This document shows, piece by piece, positions 27,560-37,154 of a stretch of 64,000 bases of DNA. The position numbers were made by a program, and so were the translations under genes. The stretch is from G963665185 sp963665185 (lineage in GTDB: Bacteria > Desulfobacterota > Desulfovibrionia > Desulfovibrionales > Desulfovibrionaceae). Location of the stretch: positions 124,001-188,000 of the forward strand of contig CAXXPO010000019.1 of assembly GCA_963665185.2 (NCBI GenBank). The letters are read 5' to 3'. Under the pieces are notes generated by a model, which was given only the letters and a program-made list of their open reading frames with translations, had not been told where the DNA came from and ran no database searches. Numbering within the stretch: position 1 is the first letter of the stretch; each line of letters opens with the position of its first letter.

Positions 27560-28636
27560 ATGAAATGCATGCGCGCCTTGCTCACGTTCGCCTGTGTCCT
27601 TGTTTCCGTTGCTGTCCTGCATGCTGCTGAAACCCGTTATACCGCCTCGGGCATGAGCTTTTTTGAACCCGGAAGAGAAGTCGTGGCCAGGGAAAAAGCC
27701 CTGTTCGAGGCCAAACGAGCACTGTTGGAAAAAGCCATCGGCACGCATATCACATCGTCCACGGAAGTACGAGATTTCATGACCGTGCGGGACCAGATCA
27801 TGAGCCGCTCGGCTGGCTATCTCAAAAATGTCCGGGTGATCAAAGAAGAAAAAAACGATTACGGTGCCATTGAAGTAACCATTGAAGCCGAAGTTGAAAT
27901 TCCCAGGCTCATGGATGATTCCAAAAAGCTCTCCCGCCTTGTCTCCATGCAACGAAACCCCAAAGTGGCCGTCCGCATTTCGAAAAACGTGGCCAAGGAC
28001 AACCGCATCGCCGCGGAAAAGGCCGTGGGACGCATCACCTCCAAACTCCAGAACAATGGTTTCACCGTCATCAAAGTGGAGGAAAGCGGAAGCATCCCCT
28101 CACTGTTGCTGGACGTCGGCATGGAGGTCCAGTCAAACACCTCAACTTTCCAGGACATCACCCTTGCGGTCAACGAAGTCAGCCTGACCACGTCCATCCA
28201 CCGCCCCGATGATGGCAAAGTTCTGGCCACCGCCGCCAACGTGCAGACCATCCCCGGAGATAACAGGCTCATGGCTCTGGACAAAGGTGCAGCCAAATGC
28301 GTGGACGCGGTGTGGAGGGACCTTTCCGCAAAACTCACCTCGGCCTGGGAAGCAGAGGTTTTCGGACAAAGGGAGCTCACCCTGCGCATCGCCAAACTGC
28401 CCAACCATACCATGGCAAAACGTATTGCCGAAATACTCAAGGCTGATGTTCCTGGAGTCGCATCGGCCCAGCTTACACATTACAACAAAGGCCAGGGAAC
28501 CTACGGAGTGTCCTACAGCGGATGGCCGGATTTTTTCATCAATGAAATAACAATGTCGTATTTTCAGGATAAATACTTCCGCACTCAGATAACCAAAGTG
28601 TCAGGCGATACGATAAACCTTACGTACCTTAAATAG
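27560..28636 (+). CDS. Exported protein with FlgT-N/LPP20-like N-terminal domain
   Basis: 358 residues from ATG 27560; upstream in-frame codons lack a signal peptide. Signal peptide about 1-23 (MRALLTFACVLVSVAVLHAA). Residues about 40-130 resemble the N-terminal domain of FlgT (A-REKALFEAKRALLEKAIG, then SSTEVRDF, then a GYLKNVRV strand and an alternating EVTIEAEVEI strand). The middle and C-terminal parts are mixed alpha/beta and not recognised. FlgT is part of the outer-membrane-associated flagellar ring of Vibrio. This gene starts a run of five exported proteins in one direction. Confidence 0.75.
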   Translation: MKCMRALLTFACVLVSVAVLHAAETRYTASGMSFFEPGREVVAREKALFEAKRALLEKAIGTHITSSTEVRDFMTVRDQIMSRSAGYLKNVRVIKEEKNDYGAIEVTIEAEVEIPRLMDDSKKLSRLVSMQRNPKVAVRISKNVAKDNRIAAEKAVGRITSKLQNNGFTVIKVEESGSIPSLLLDVGMEVQSNTSTFQDITLAVNEVSLTTSIHRPDDGKVLATAANVQTIPGDNRLMALDKGAAKCVDAVWRDLSAKLTSAWEAEVFGQRELTLRIAKLPNHTMAKRIAEILKADVPGVASAQLTHYNKGQGTYGVSYSGWPDFFINEITMSYFQDKYFRTQITKVSGDTINLTYLK

Positions 28637-28671
28637 AGGCGGGGTCCACCCAGCCGTCACCTCAGGGGGAG

Positions 28672-30663
28672 ATGATGAAACCACTTTTCAAAGCCGCAAT
28701 CCTTTGCTTCGTACTGGTGGCGCTTGTCGCCTGCAAAGCCGGTAAACAAGACTATGACACCGGCATGCAGCTCGCTCAAAGCGGTAAATACACCGACGCC
28801 ATCGCCTATCTCGAACAAGCCATCGCCAAGGAACCGAAAAACCAGCAGTACAAACAGGAGCTTGCACGGCTCAAGGGCGAACTGGTCGGGCAGTATGTCC
28901 GCGACGGAGAACTTGCCCTGGGCACCGACCCGCTGACCATCGAAGCCGTCGACCAGGCAAAAAATTTCCTGAGACAGGCAAAGCAGATCGACGCAAACGC
29001 GCCTGACGTGCAGCGGCTGGGGCAATCCATCGCCGACAGGGAGGCCGGTCTTCTCGCCTCGGTCCAACAAATGTATGCCGAAGCCCAAAATGCCATGTTC
29101 GCCAACGAATGGACCAAGGCGTACTTTGCGCTACAGCAGATTCAAGCCACCTTCCCCAATTATGAAAAATCCGCACAGCTCATGGCCCAGACAAAGAGCG
29201 AGGGGGGGAAATTCTATTACGAAAAAGCCCACGCTCTTTTCAAGGAAGAGCGTTTTGAAGAAGCCATCCCCATGCTGCGCAACGCGCTCGCCCTGGACTC
29301 CGGCTCTGCCCAGGCCCGCGAGATGCTGGAACAGGCCCAGAAAAACAACTCCAAGGGCTACTTCATTCAGGAAGGCAACGACGCCCGCGTGGCCCAAAAA
29401 TGGGACCGCGCCGTGCAGATGTACGAACGGGCTCTCGCCTTTGGGCCGGACGCCAAGCTGGAAAGCCTTATCCAGCATGTCAAGCTCAAGGCCGGTGAAT
29501 TCTATGTGCAGGACGCCCGCGGAAAAATGAATGACGGCTGGCTTTTCAAGGCCATCCAAATATACAAGCTGGCGGCAAAGTACATCGGCGGCGATTCAGA
29601 CTTCATGCTGACATCTCTCAAGGCCGATTTGGTCAAGCGTTCCATGCTGCTGGCCGAAGGCTTCAAGATGGATGGAAAATACGGCTCCAGCTGGTACTGG
29701 TACGAACAGATCCGCCTTCTCGACCCGGCCTATCCCAACATCTTCTTCCTGGTGCAGGAAATGCAGGACCGTATCCGGCAGCGCGTGCAGAAATCCATCG
29801 CGGTCTTCGACTTCGGCAGCCCCAGCGACAACCAGGATGCCGGGGTCATCGTGGCCAACAACCTGATCACCTATCTGTTCAAAAACGCTTCCGGCGACAT
29901 CAAGATCCTTGAACGTGAAAACCTCAAGTCCATTCTTGAAGAAATGAAGCTCGGCCAGATCGGCGTCGTCACGGAAAGCACGGCCAAGGAAATGGGCCGC
30001 GTGTACGGCATCGACGTGGCCATCATGGGCAGCGTCCTGCTGTACCGGGTAGACTCCTCCATATCCCAGGGCGTGAAGACCGTTCGTTACAAAGTGGGCG
30101 ACAAAATCACCGACAACATAGAGTTCCTTAACTGGAAGGCCAAGCATCCCAATCCCACCAAGGAACAGCTGGCCAACGCGCCCCAGGCAAAAATCGTTTC
30201 CCCCGAATATGCTGAAAAAGATTATGCCGTGGCCGACCATAAAAAAGTCGCCTTTGCCCAGTTGTCCTTCCGCATCGTCGATGTGGCCACAGGCGAAAAC
30301 ATCCAAGTTAAAACCATTGAACGCCGCAATGTCGTTCAGGATGAAGTCAGCGCCGGAGTACGAGAAGCCGACATCAAGTACGACCCCCTCGTCATGCCCA
30401 CAGACACCGAACTCCTCCAGGGGCTTACCGAGGAGGTCGTGGCTGAAATGGGTCAGGAGGCCCTCAAGCCGTTGCGCAATCTGGAGCAGGTCTACTTCAA
30501 GCAGGGTGAAAACTACATCCGCCGTCGAGAAAACATTGTGGCTGCTGAGAAATTCGTGGACGCAATGTTCGACGAAAAAATGAAAGGCGTGAATACTCCT
30601 ATATCCACCCTTTCCAGCGAAAACCTGGAGCAAATATTCCTGAAGTACCGGGTGGCAATGTAG
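28672..30663 (+). CDS. TPR lipoprotein with C-terminal CsgG-like domain
   Basis: 663 residues (662 if the second ATG, 28675, with better AGGGGG spacing, is used). Lipobox LVAC with Cys21; Lys at +2 favours the outer membrane. Residues about 25-370 are TPR-like helical repeats (YDTGMQLAQSGKYTDAIAYL, EERFEEAIPMLRNALALD and others). From about 375 a CsgG/FlgO-type domain begins (SIAVFDFGSPSDN, ILERENLKSILEEMKL, GRVYGIDVAIMGSV). CsgG is the outer-membrane channel of curli export; many CsgG-like proteins are only periplasmic. Gap to the previous gene 35 bp, to the next 9 bp. Confidence 0.85.
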   Translation: MMKPLFKAAILCFVLVALVACKAGKQDYDTGMQLAQSGKYTDAIAYLEQAIAKEPKNQQYKQELARLKGELVGQYVRDGELALGTDPLTIEAVDQAKNFLRQAKQIDANAPDVQRLGQSIADREAGLLASVQQMYAEAQNAMFANEWTKAYFALQQIQATFPNYEKSAQLMAQTKSEGGKFYYEKAHALFKEERFEEAIPMLRNALALDSGSAQAREMLEQAQKNNSKGYFIQEGNDARVAQKWDRAVQMYERALAFGPDAKLESLIQHVKLKAGEFYVQDARGKMNDGWLFKAIQIYKLAAKYIGGDSDFMLTSLKADLVKRSMLLAEGFKMDGKYGSSWYWYEQIRLLDPAYPNIFFLVQEMQDRIRQRVQKSIAVFDFGSPSDNQDAGVIVANNLITYLFKNASGDIKILERENLKSILEEMKLGQIGVVTESTAKEMGRVYGIDVAIMGSVLLYRVDSSISQGVKTVRYKVGDKITDNIEFLNWKAKHPNPTKEQLANAPQAKIVSPEYAEKDYAVADHKKVAFAQLSFRIVDVATGENIQVKTIERRNVVQDEVSAGVREADIKYDPLVMPTDTELLQGLTEEVVAEMGQEALKPLRNLEQVYFKQGENYIRRRENIVAAEKFVDAMFDEKMKGVNTPISTLSSENLEQIFLKYRVAM

Positions 30664-30672
30664 GCTGGAACC

Positions 30673-32655
30673 ATGAAACCTATCCATGTACTCAGTACGA
30701 TTCTGGCATTGGCGGTCCTTCTTTTGGGACCGCCGAGCAGGCCTGTTGAAGCCGCAACCAAACCGGTGCTGGCCCTGTTCAACCTGCGCCCTCTCAATAT
30801 AGAGGCCATAGGATATGACGGCGAAATTCTCTACTCCCTCATCACAAGTCTGGAAAACAAACGCTCCCTGCGCACCATGCCGCGCAGGGAATTGGAAGAG
30901 CGGCTCAACCATGAAGGACTTTCGCAAGGCGATACCGCCCCCCGCGTTCTTACTGCAGGGACAAAGTTGGGTGTGGATTACGTTCTCTTCGGAAACGTTT
31001 CCAAGGTCGGCTCGCAAATCAAAGCCAAGATCAGCCTTCTTGGAGTGAAGCAGGGCCGGGTTCTCGGTTCATGGAGTCCGGTGTTCTCAAGTAATGAAGA
31101 AATCGCCAAGGCTACGCACCAACTGGCAGGCCAGATAGAAGTCATCACCCTGGGAGTGGGCGCTGCCTCCGCCCTGGTGGAAGCCAGCCCCCCCGACGCG
31201 CCTCAGATCGAAGTAAAAGACTTCAAGGCTGGCAACAAGGGCAGTTCCGTCCAGCTTCGCTGGACCTTCAACCAACGCGATCCCATTCGCCTTTTCAATA
31301 TCTATCGTTCCAATTCCCCCAAGGGGCCATTTCGCTATCTGGGGCAGACATCCACGGATACCTTTGCCGACACAACGGCACAGCGTGGAGCTTCCTACTA
31401 CTATCAACTGGGTATTGTGCTCAAGACCGGCAACGAACTCCGTCCCAAGGAACTCGCACAGATCAAAAGCGCTGGAGAAAAAGTCCCGCACCCGCCACTG
31501 ATCCTCGAAGCCAAGGGAAAAATCGGACAGGCGGAAATTTCCTGCGTCCCTTCCCTGCAAAATGTGAAAGACAACTTCAAGATCACCTCCTACGTTCTTT
31601 ACCGGCGAAGCCCATCGCAGCCGGAATGGGCGGAGATCGCGAAGTTCCCCATCCCCAAAAAATCTTCCAGTTCGTTGTCGTTCGTCCTGAATGATGCCGC
31701 TCAAAAACTGCCGGACGGCGGGCAATTCGAATACGCCGTTTCCAGCCTGGACAGCAAGGGGAAGGAAAGCGCCCTGTCCGACCCCGTTTCCGTCACCATC
31801 ACGCCGGCTCCGGTATTGGCCCTCAAGCAGGACAACATGCTCCGCCGCATAGACCTGCAATGGGTGGGCATCCCCGGTATCAAAGGCTACTATCTGTACC
31901 GCAAGCATGCGGCAGGTGATTGGGAACGTATTGCCAAGATTGCGGCGGACAGATCCGCTTTCAACGACGACATGGATCTGGCCGATGGGCAGGCCTATTC
32001 CTATAAAATATCGGCCTACGATGCAGGCGGAGAGACATCCACCTCCGCGGAAGTCGAAGCCAGAACGAAACCCGTTCCCGAAGCCCCCGCCTCACTTTCC
32101 GTGGAAAGCGGCCATGTGCAGGCCGTGCCTCTGCGCTGGCCCCCCCTGGATGACCCCGATGTGGGTGGATATGTCATTTACCGCGGGCTGAACAACAAGA
32201 ACCTGGAAAGTATCGACAAGATCAAAGGACGGGAAAACGTCACTTACATCGACAAGGGGACATTGTTCGAGCCATTGAAAGACGGCACCACGTATTATTA
32301 CACGGTTGCCGGATACAACCTGTTCAAGGCGGAAGGCAAGCCTTCGACGTTCGCCGTGGCCAGCACCAAACCCAGACCCAAAGCGGTTGACGGATTCAAG
32401 GCATCCCTTACTCCGGCAGGCATCCGCCTGGTCTGGAATAAAAACACTGAGAAAGACATCGCGTCCTATGAAATCTATCGCGAAGGATTCAGCGGTTTCG
32501 GCAACAGGCTGGCAACCATGCAACCCGGACAGACGGCATTCGTGGACAGTGATATCTCACCGGGTTCTTCCTATGCCTACCGAATCATCGCCGTGGACAA
32601 AGACGGACTGAAAAGTGACAACGCGGACAGCAACTCCATAACCGTGCCCAAATAG
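30673..32655 (+). CDS. Exported FlgO/CsgG-like plus multi-fibronectin-III protein
   Basis: 660 residues, signal peptide about 1-27 (cut after VEA). Residues 30-165 are FlgO/CsgG-like (ALFNLRPLNIEAIGYDGEIL, TAGTKLGVDYVLFGNVSKVG, then a strand with LGVKQGRVLGSW). From about 180 on there are about five fibronectin type III modules, seen as repeated phrases VQLRW-IYRSN, YVLYRR, IDLQW-YYLYRKH, VPLRW-YVIYRG, IRLVWNKN-YEIYREG, each with Y-Y or SYAYR near its end. Such modules bind other proteins or glycans. Likely periplasmic or surface exposed. Confidence 0.85.
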   Translation: MKPIHVLSTILALAVLLLGPPSRPVEAATKPVLALFNLRPLNIEAIGYDGEILYSLITSLENKRSLRTMPRRELEERLNHEGLSQGDTAPRVLTAGTKLGVDYVLFGNVSKVGSQIKAKISLLGVKQGRVLGSWSPVFSSNEEIAKATHQLAGQIEVITLGVGAASALVEASPPDAPQIEVKDFKAGNKGSSVQLRWTFNQRDPIRLFNIYRSNSPKGPFRYLGQTSTDTFADTTAQRGASYYYQLGIVLKTGNELRPKELAQIKSAGEKVPHPPLILEAKGKIGQAEISCVPSLQNVKDNFKITSYVLYRRSPSQPEWAEIAKFPIPKKSSSSLSFVLNDAAQKLPDGGQFEYAVSSLDSKGKESALSDPVSVTITPAPVLALKQDNMLRRIDLQWVGIPGIKGYYLYRKHAAGDWERIAKIAADRSAFNDDMDLADGQAYSYKISAYDAGGETSTSAEVEARTKPVPEAPASLSVESGHVQAVPLRWPPLDDPDVGGYVIYRGLNNKNLESIDKIKGRENVTYIDKGTLFEPLKDGTTYYYTVAGYNLFKAEGKPSTFAVASTKPRPKAVDGFKASLTPAGIRLVWNKNTEKDIASYEIYREGFSGFGNRLATMQPGQTAFVDSDISPGSSYAYRIIAVDKDGLKSDNADSNSITVPK

Positions 32656-32676
32656 GCGAAACACTCTGGAGATGAT

Positions 32677-34809
32677 GTGATGAAATCGACCCTTATCCGG
32701 ATGATCGGCCTCCTGACACTGGCGTGCCTCATACTGACCATGGGCTGCGCCGTAGTCTCCAAAAAGGGACAAGGAACGCTGCTGGCGACATCCGAGGCAT
32801 TCAGCCTTTTCCAGGGCGAGTACGAGAACACGCCCTATTATCAAAAACATATTCCCCGTTCCATCGCTGTTGCACCGTTTGCAGACCTGGAACGCAAATC
32901 CTATTCCATCGATTTTGACGATGAAAATCCGGCAGTCATTGTTCGCCGGGGCATGTACAACCACATCGCCTCCCTCCCCTTCAGCGATCTGGAGTTGCAG
33001 GACACGGACATGCGCCTGAAAAATGCAGGTATCAAGGACGTGAAGCAATTGCAGGAAGTCCTGGCCAACGATCCGCAGAAATTGCGCAGCATCCTTGGGG
33101 TCGACGCGCTGGTCATGGGGGAAGTGACCCACTTCGACCGTATTTTCGCTGCCATTTATTCGCAGATAGCCATCGGCTGCGATGTGAAAATGTGGGATCT
33201 GAAGAGCGGAGAACTTCTGTGGCGGGCCAAACACGTACAGCGCGCCCATGCCGGTGGTTTTTCCCTTTCCCCCATAGGCTTGGCCATGGCCACGATAGCC
33301 GCTGTATGGAACCTGCGCGAATCGGAAATGTTCTCCCAGACCGACGACCTCTTCCGGGAAATCGTCTCCACCATTTACATACCGGAGGCGATTCAAAAAG
33401 AGCAAATCGCCAAACCGACCATTGCCCTCTTTGCCGTCATGAATGCGGACGCCCCTTTTACCGCCGGAAAAAAGGTGTCCTTCCGCCTGGTGGGTGATCC
33501 CAACTGCAGAGCCTATGTCGACCTGGGAGACTTCAAGCGCGGCATCGAACTCAAGCCCGTTTCCGCCGACATCAAGGCCGTGCTCCAGGAAGACGTACTC
33601 AGGGAAATCAACGCCAATTACGAAGCAACCGGCCACAAGCTGACCCCGGAACTCCTCGCCGCGGTACGCAAGGAATTGGCATCGCATGAAATCTACGAAG
33701 GCACGTACACTGTGGAACCCGGCGAAGAAGCCTACGGACTGCTGGCCAAGGGGTACCTGGTCAACACGGCCGGCGGACAGGCAATATCCCTCGATGCCGT
33801 GCATACCGTGGATATCGACGCACTCCCGCCCAAAGCTCCGCTGGACCTCAAGGCCCTTCCTCTGGACAACAAGATCCGGCTGATCTGGAAAAAGAATCCG
33901 GGCGCGGACATGGCTCATTACGAAATATTGCAAAGCGCCACAGCCTTGTCCGGGTACGCTCCCATACTGACCACGGAAGCCGATTCCATAATCATCCCCG
34001 ACCAGGAAAACTTCATCACGAACCATTTCCAGGTCCGGGCCGTGGACAAAGCCGGGAACGTCAGCCCGGCCAGTCCTTCCGTGGAGGGGGTGGCCCTGCC
34101 CGAGCCCCAATTATACAAACTGCCCCAACCCGGCCCCGCCCTCTCCGGCATCATCCTGGGAAAGGCCCTGCTTACGCCGGACAAGAATCCCTACACGGTA
34201 CAGACAGGATTGAGCATCGGCAAAGGCTCTACCCTGTACATTGCGCCGGGAGTTGAACTCAGATTCACCCCTGGTGCCGGAATCACCGTGGATGGCGGTT
34301 CCCTCATGATCTACGGCCAACCGGCCCAACCGGTGCGCTTCGCTCCGGCCGATACAAACGCCGAGCCGGGCGCATGGATGGGGATAGCCCTGAATTCCGC
34401 AAAACGGGCCGTTCTCAAAAACGTACACATCACCAAGGCCTCCACGGGGCTGAGTATCGTCGACAGCGCCCCGGCCCTCAGCGGTGGTGTCATCAGCAAA
34501 TCCTCGCAGGCCGCCCTGCTTCTTGGAGACAATGCCAAGCCCGTGGTTTCCTGCACGGTTATTACCGACAACGAGGGCCAGGGAGGTCTTGTCATCGAAG
34601 GAGTCGGCGTCACTCCGCAGTTCGTCAATTGCGTATTCAACAACAACACGCCCTTCCAGGTGCAGAGCTATACACCGCTTCGCATCGAACTGGGCGGCAA
34701 CTTCTGGGGAAAGGCCAAGCCTGCGCCTGACGCCTTTCTTGGAGATGTGAATATCACGCCCGTGCTTTCTGAAAAACCTGTTGCCTGCCCCACGCAGGCC
34801 GACAAGTAG
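32677..34809 (+). CDS. GNA1162-like (DUF799) lipoprotein with FN3 and beta-helix domain
   Basis: 710 residues. Probable lipoprotein: hydrophobic signal with Cys17 or Cys24 (LTMGC) as lipid site; neither lipobox has the usual Leu at -3. Residues about 55-230 resemble DUF799/GNA1162 (SIAVAPFADLERKSYSID, LGVDALVMGEVTHFDRIFAA, KMWDLKSGELLWR). A fibronectin-type region follows (KAPLDLKALPLDNKIRLIW, about 385-470). The C-terminal 220 residues form a right-handed beta-helix (repeating LKNVHITKASTGLSIVDS, GGVISKSSQAALLLGDN). GNA1162 proteins are components of outer-membrane lipoprotein complexes. Gaps 21 and 25 bp. Confidence 0.8.
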   Translation: MMKSTLIRMIGLLTLACLILTMGCAVVSKKGQGTLLATSEAFSLFQGEYENTPYYQKHIPRSIAVAPFADLERKSYSIDFDDENPAVIVRRGMYNHIASLPFSDLELQDTDMRLKNAGIKDVKQLQEVLANDPQKLRSILGVDALVMGEVTHFDRIFAAIYSQIAIGCDVKMWDLKSGELLWRAKHVQRAHAGGFSLSPIGLAMATIAAVWNLRESEMFSQTDDLFREIVSTIYIPEAIQKEQIAKPTIALFAVMNADAPFTAGKKVSFRLVGDPNCRAYVDLGDFKRGIELKPVSADIKAVLQEDVLREINANYEATGHKLTPELLAAVRKELASHEIYEGTYTVEPGEEAYGLLAKGYLVNTAGGQAISLDAVHTVDIDALPPKAPLDLKALPLDNKIRLIWKKNPGADMAHYEILQSATALSGYAPILTTEADSIIIPDQENFITNHFQVRAVDKAGNVSPASPSVEGVALPEPQLYKLPQPGPALSGIILGKALLTPDKNPYTVQTGLSIGKGSTLYIAPGVELRFTPGAGITVDGGSLMIYGQPAQPVRFAPADTNAEPGAWMGIALNSAKRAVLKNVHITKASTGLSIVDSAPALSGGVISKSSQAALLLGDNAKPVVSCTVITDNEGQGGLVIEGVGVTPQFVNCVFNNNTPFQVQSYTPLRIELGGNFWGKAKPAPDAFLGDVNITPVLSEKPVACPTQADK

Positions 34810-34834
34810 ACACACCGATTGAGGAGGGGGTCAC

Positions 34835-36034
34835 ATGAAAAAGCTACATAAATTCCTGAAGGGAACTGTCCTCGCCTGCATCTTGGGTGCTCTGCTGGTT
34901 GGCGAAGCCATGGCCCAGGATCCGGGCGTTGAAGAAATCGCAGGAAAAGGACAGGTGGACTGGGTTCGAAACACCATCTCGGCCAAGGGTCTCGGCATTG
35001 CCCCGCCCAGCGCACTCAACGCGGCGCAGGCCAGGGCGTTGGCCCAACGTGCCGCCGTGGTGGATGCGCGGCGCAACCTGTTGGAGGTGCTCAAGGGCGT
35101 ACATATCGATTCCTCGACAACGGTGGAAAACTTCCTTGTTACAAGCGACACCGTCCGCACCCGAGTGGAAGGGGTGCTGCAGGGTTCCATGGTGGACGGC
35201 TATGTGCAGCAACCCGACGGATCATTTGAGGCAAGTGTCAGCATCGCCCTGGATGGAAACCTGGGCGATGTGCTCGTTCCTATGGTCATGGGCCTCCCTG
35301 TACCGAATCAGGCGGCTACGCCCATACAAAGCCGGACACCTCTCCCCATTCAGGATGTTGAACAGCGACTCGACCGGCTGGAGCAGCGCATCGACGACCT
35401 TGAGCAAAAGCTCTCTGCCGCTCAGAATGTCTCCCTGGAACAGGAACAGATGTTGCAGATGTTTCTCCGGCTTGTAGCGGCATGGAACGAATACGCGGGG
35501 CACCAGTTCCAGGCCCTGCCTGTTGCCAACACGCCGGACGCCTCCATGCTTGTTCATAAAATGAAAATAGAACTGGAGCGACAGGGGCGCGCTCTGGAGG
35601 CCATGCAGGCCAAACTGGACGGGCTTATCAAACGGATAGGTGCCGAAGCCCAACACAACGACGACAAGACGTTGCAGCTTTCCCCCCGGGGGCAGTCATC
35701 GCCGTACACCGGCCTAGTTGTCGATGCTTCGGGAACCGGATTCCTGCCGTGCCTGCGGCCCAGTATTTACAGCGAGTCAAAGACATTATATCCTGGTTCG
35801 TATATTGACGTGGGCGTGGCGGCCTCGCGAGGTTTTGTCCGTTACTACCGCAATCTTGATCAGGCCCAGCGTAGCGTGAAGGCGGGCAACCTGCCCTATA
35901 CGGCAAAAGCATTGGGAACGGGAAAGAAGCGCCGCAGCCTGAAACTGCGCCCCAATGATGCAAAGTTGCTGCAAAGCGTTTTGGAGGCTCCGGACAACTT
36001 CCTGGCCAAGTGCCAGGTAGCTATAGTGTTCTAA
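34835..36034 (+). CDS. Exported LPP20/FlgP-like protein with coiled coil
   Basis: 399 residues, signal peptide cut after AMA (about residue 27). Residues about 60-150 have the LPP20/FlgP pattern (ARALAQRAAVVDARRNLLEV, SSTTVENF, VRTRVEGVLQGSMV), homologous by eye to the N-terminal domain of the first gene of this run. A coiled coil of leucine heptads (VEQRLDRLEQRIDDLEQKL) at about 175-200 and a second helical stretch near 240-270 follow. The C-terminal 110 residues (LVVDASGTGFLPCLRPSIYS to end) are not recognised. Last gene of the operon; the next terminator-like hairpin is at 36221. Confidence 0.85.
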   Translation: MKKLHKFLKGTVLACILGALLVGEAMAQDPGVEEIAGKGQVDWVRNTISAKGLGIAPPSALNAAQARALAQRAAVVDARRNLLEVLKGVHIDSSTTVENFLVTSDTVRTRVEGVLQGSMVDGYVQQPDGSFEASVSIALDGNLGDVLVPMVMGLPVPNQAATPIQSRTPLPIQDVEQRLDRLEQRIDDLEQKLSAAQNVSLEQEQMLQMFLRLVAAWNEYAGHQFQALPVANTPDASMLVHKMKIELERQGRALEAMQAKLDGLIKRIGAEAQHNDDKTLQLSPRGQSSPYTGLVVDASGTGFLPCLRPSIYSESKTLYPGSYIDVGVAASRGFVRYYRNLDQAQRSVKAGNLPYTAKALGTGKKRRSLKLRPNDAKLLQSVLEAPDNFLAKCQVAIVF

Positions 36035-36220
36035 TTTTCCACGAATGCCGCGTTCGATAAATCAAGTTGTGCGCTGCACACTTGACGGAATAGCGCCCTA
36101 GGCGAATACGCGAGTTTGAATTACGTTTTCCACAAAGCTTCCTTCCGTAAATATAATATCGGAACAGCTAGATTTTGCGGAACATCACATTCGTATCGTT
36201 CTCCATAAATACAAAAGCAC

Positions 36221-36244
36221 AGGGGAGTTCAGGCTCCCCTTTTC
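36221..36244 (+). terminator. Terminator-like hairpin after the five-gene operon
   Basis: AGGGGAG-TTCAGG-CTCCCCT followed by four T. It ends only four bases before the ATG of the UPF0280 gene, so it could instead influence that gene's translation. Confidence 0.65.
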
Positions 36245-36247
36245 CGT

Positions 36248-37000
36248 ATGAAACAAATTCACACCTCCCCCCACCGGAATTATCGCCGGACAACCGCTCC
36301 TCATGAAAATGAACAGGGTTTTCAAGTTGTAATCCGGGAAACCGACCTGCACATCATTGCCCGCTGCGACCTGAGCCTGGAAGCTGCCGAGGCCGTTCGG
36401 GGGCTGCGGACCAACCTGGAGAGCTACATCGCCCTGCACCCGGAATTTTCCTCAAGCCTTGTGCCTGTGGACTGCCCCCCGGACGCCACAGACGTCATCC
36501 GCCGTATGTGCATGGCGGGCAAAGCCTCGAATGTTGGCCCCATGGCCGCTGTTGCCGGAACCATTGCCCAGATGACAGCGGAACGGCTGCACGACCTCAG
36601 CCCTGACATTCTGGTGGAAAACGGAGGAGACGTATTCGCCTTCTCCACCAGAGAACGTACCATCGGACTGCTGCCGGATCCAAAAAATAAAATGATCATT
36701 GGCATCACGGTTCCTCCCGAAGAATTTCCCGTATCTTTCTGCTCGTCCTCCGGGACAATCGGCCACTCGCTAAGCTTCGGCAACGGCGACATGGTGGCCG
36801 TGCGTTCACAAAACGCCTCGTTGGCCGACGCTGCCGCCACAGCCCTGGCCAATCTGTTACATTCGCCAAAAGATATCCATGCAGTCATTGCCCAGGCCCG
36901 AAAGTTGGCGTGCAAAGGAATTGACGGTGTTTTCGTGCAGTACGGCCAGGAAATCGGCGTCTGGGGAAGGATGGAGCTGGCCATGATCACCGCCACGTAA
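36248..37000 (+). CDS. UPF0280 family protein (ApbE-like fold)
   Basis: 250 residues. Typical UPF0280 features: FQVVIRETDLHI and the DLS-LEAAEAV stretch at the start, VGPMAAVAGTIAQM near 97-110, VENGGDVF near 128, and SGTIGHSLSFG about 165-177. The fold relates to ApbE flavin transferase but the catalytic role is unknown. No Shine-Dalgarno sequence before ATG 36248; a stem-loop occupies that place. Conserved in sulfate reducers and methanogens. Confidence 0.88.
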   Translation: MKQIHTSPHRNYRRTTAPHENEQGFQVVIRETDLHIIARCDLSLEAAEAVRGLRTNLESYIALHPEFSSSLVPVDCPPDATDVIRRMCMAGKASNVGPMAAVAGTIAQMTAERLHDLSPDILVENGGDVFAFSTRERTIGLLPDPKNKMIIGITVPPEEFPVSFCSSSGTIGHSLSFGNGDMVAVRSQNASLADAAATALANLLHSPKDIHAVIAQARKLACKGIDGVFVQYGQEIGVWGRMELAMITAT

Positions 37001-37154
37001 TTGAACATCCCCTCTTTCCCCCCAGACGGTGGTTGCTGAATACTGACTTTTCCGTAATACTTGAGCGTTGACAGTCTGCTACCTTTTCCCCATCAGGCTG
37101 TTTGATTGATTTCCATTTTTTCACCATCCCTAAAGACAAAAGAAGGTATACACC

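Noticed and set aside
29596..31017. 473-codon minus-strand frame over the TPR-CsgG and FN3 genes
   Set aside because: Crosses two good plus-strand genes and their junction; no family match or ribosome site.
32557..34110. 517-codon minus-strand frame over the DUF799 gene
   Set aside because: Shadow of the plus-strand lipoprotein gene, without domain resemblance.
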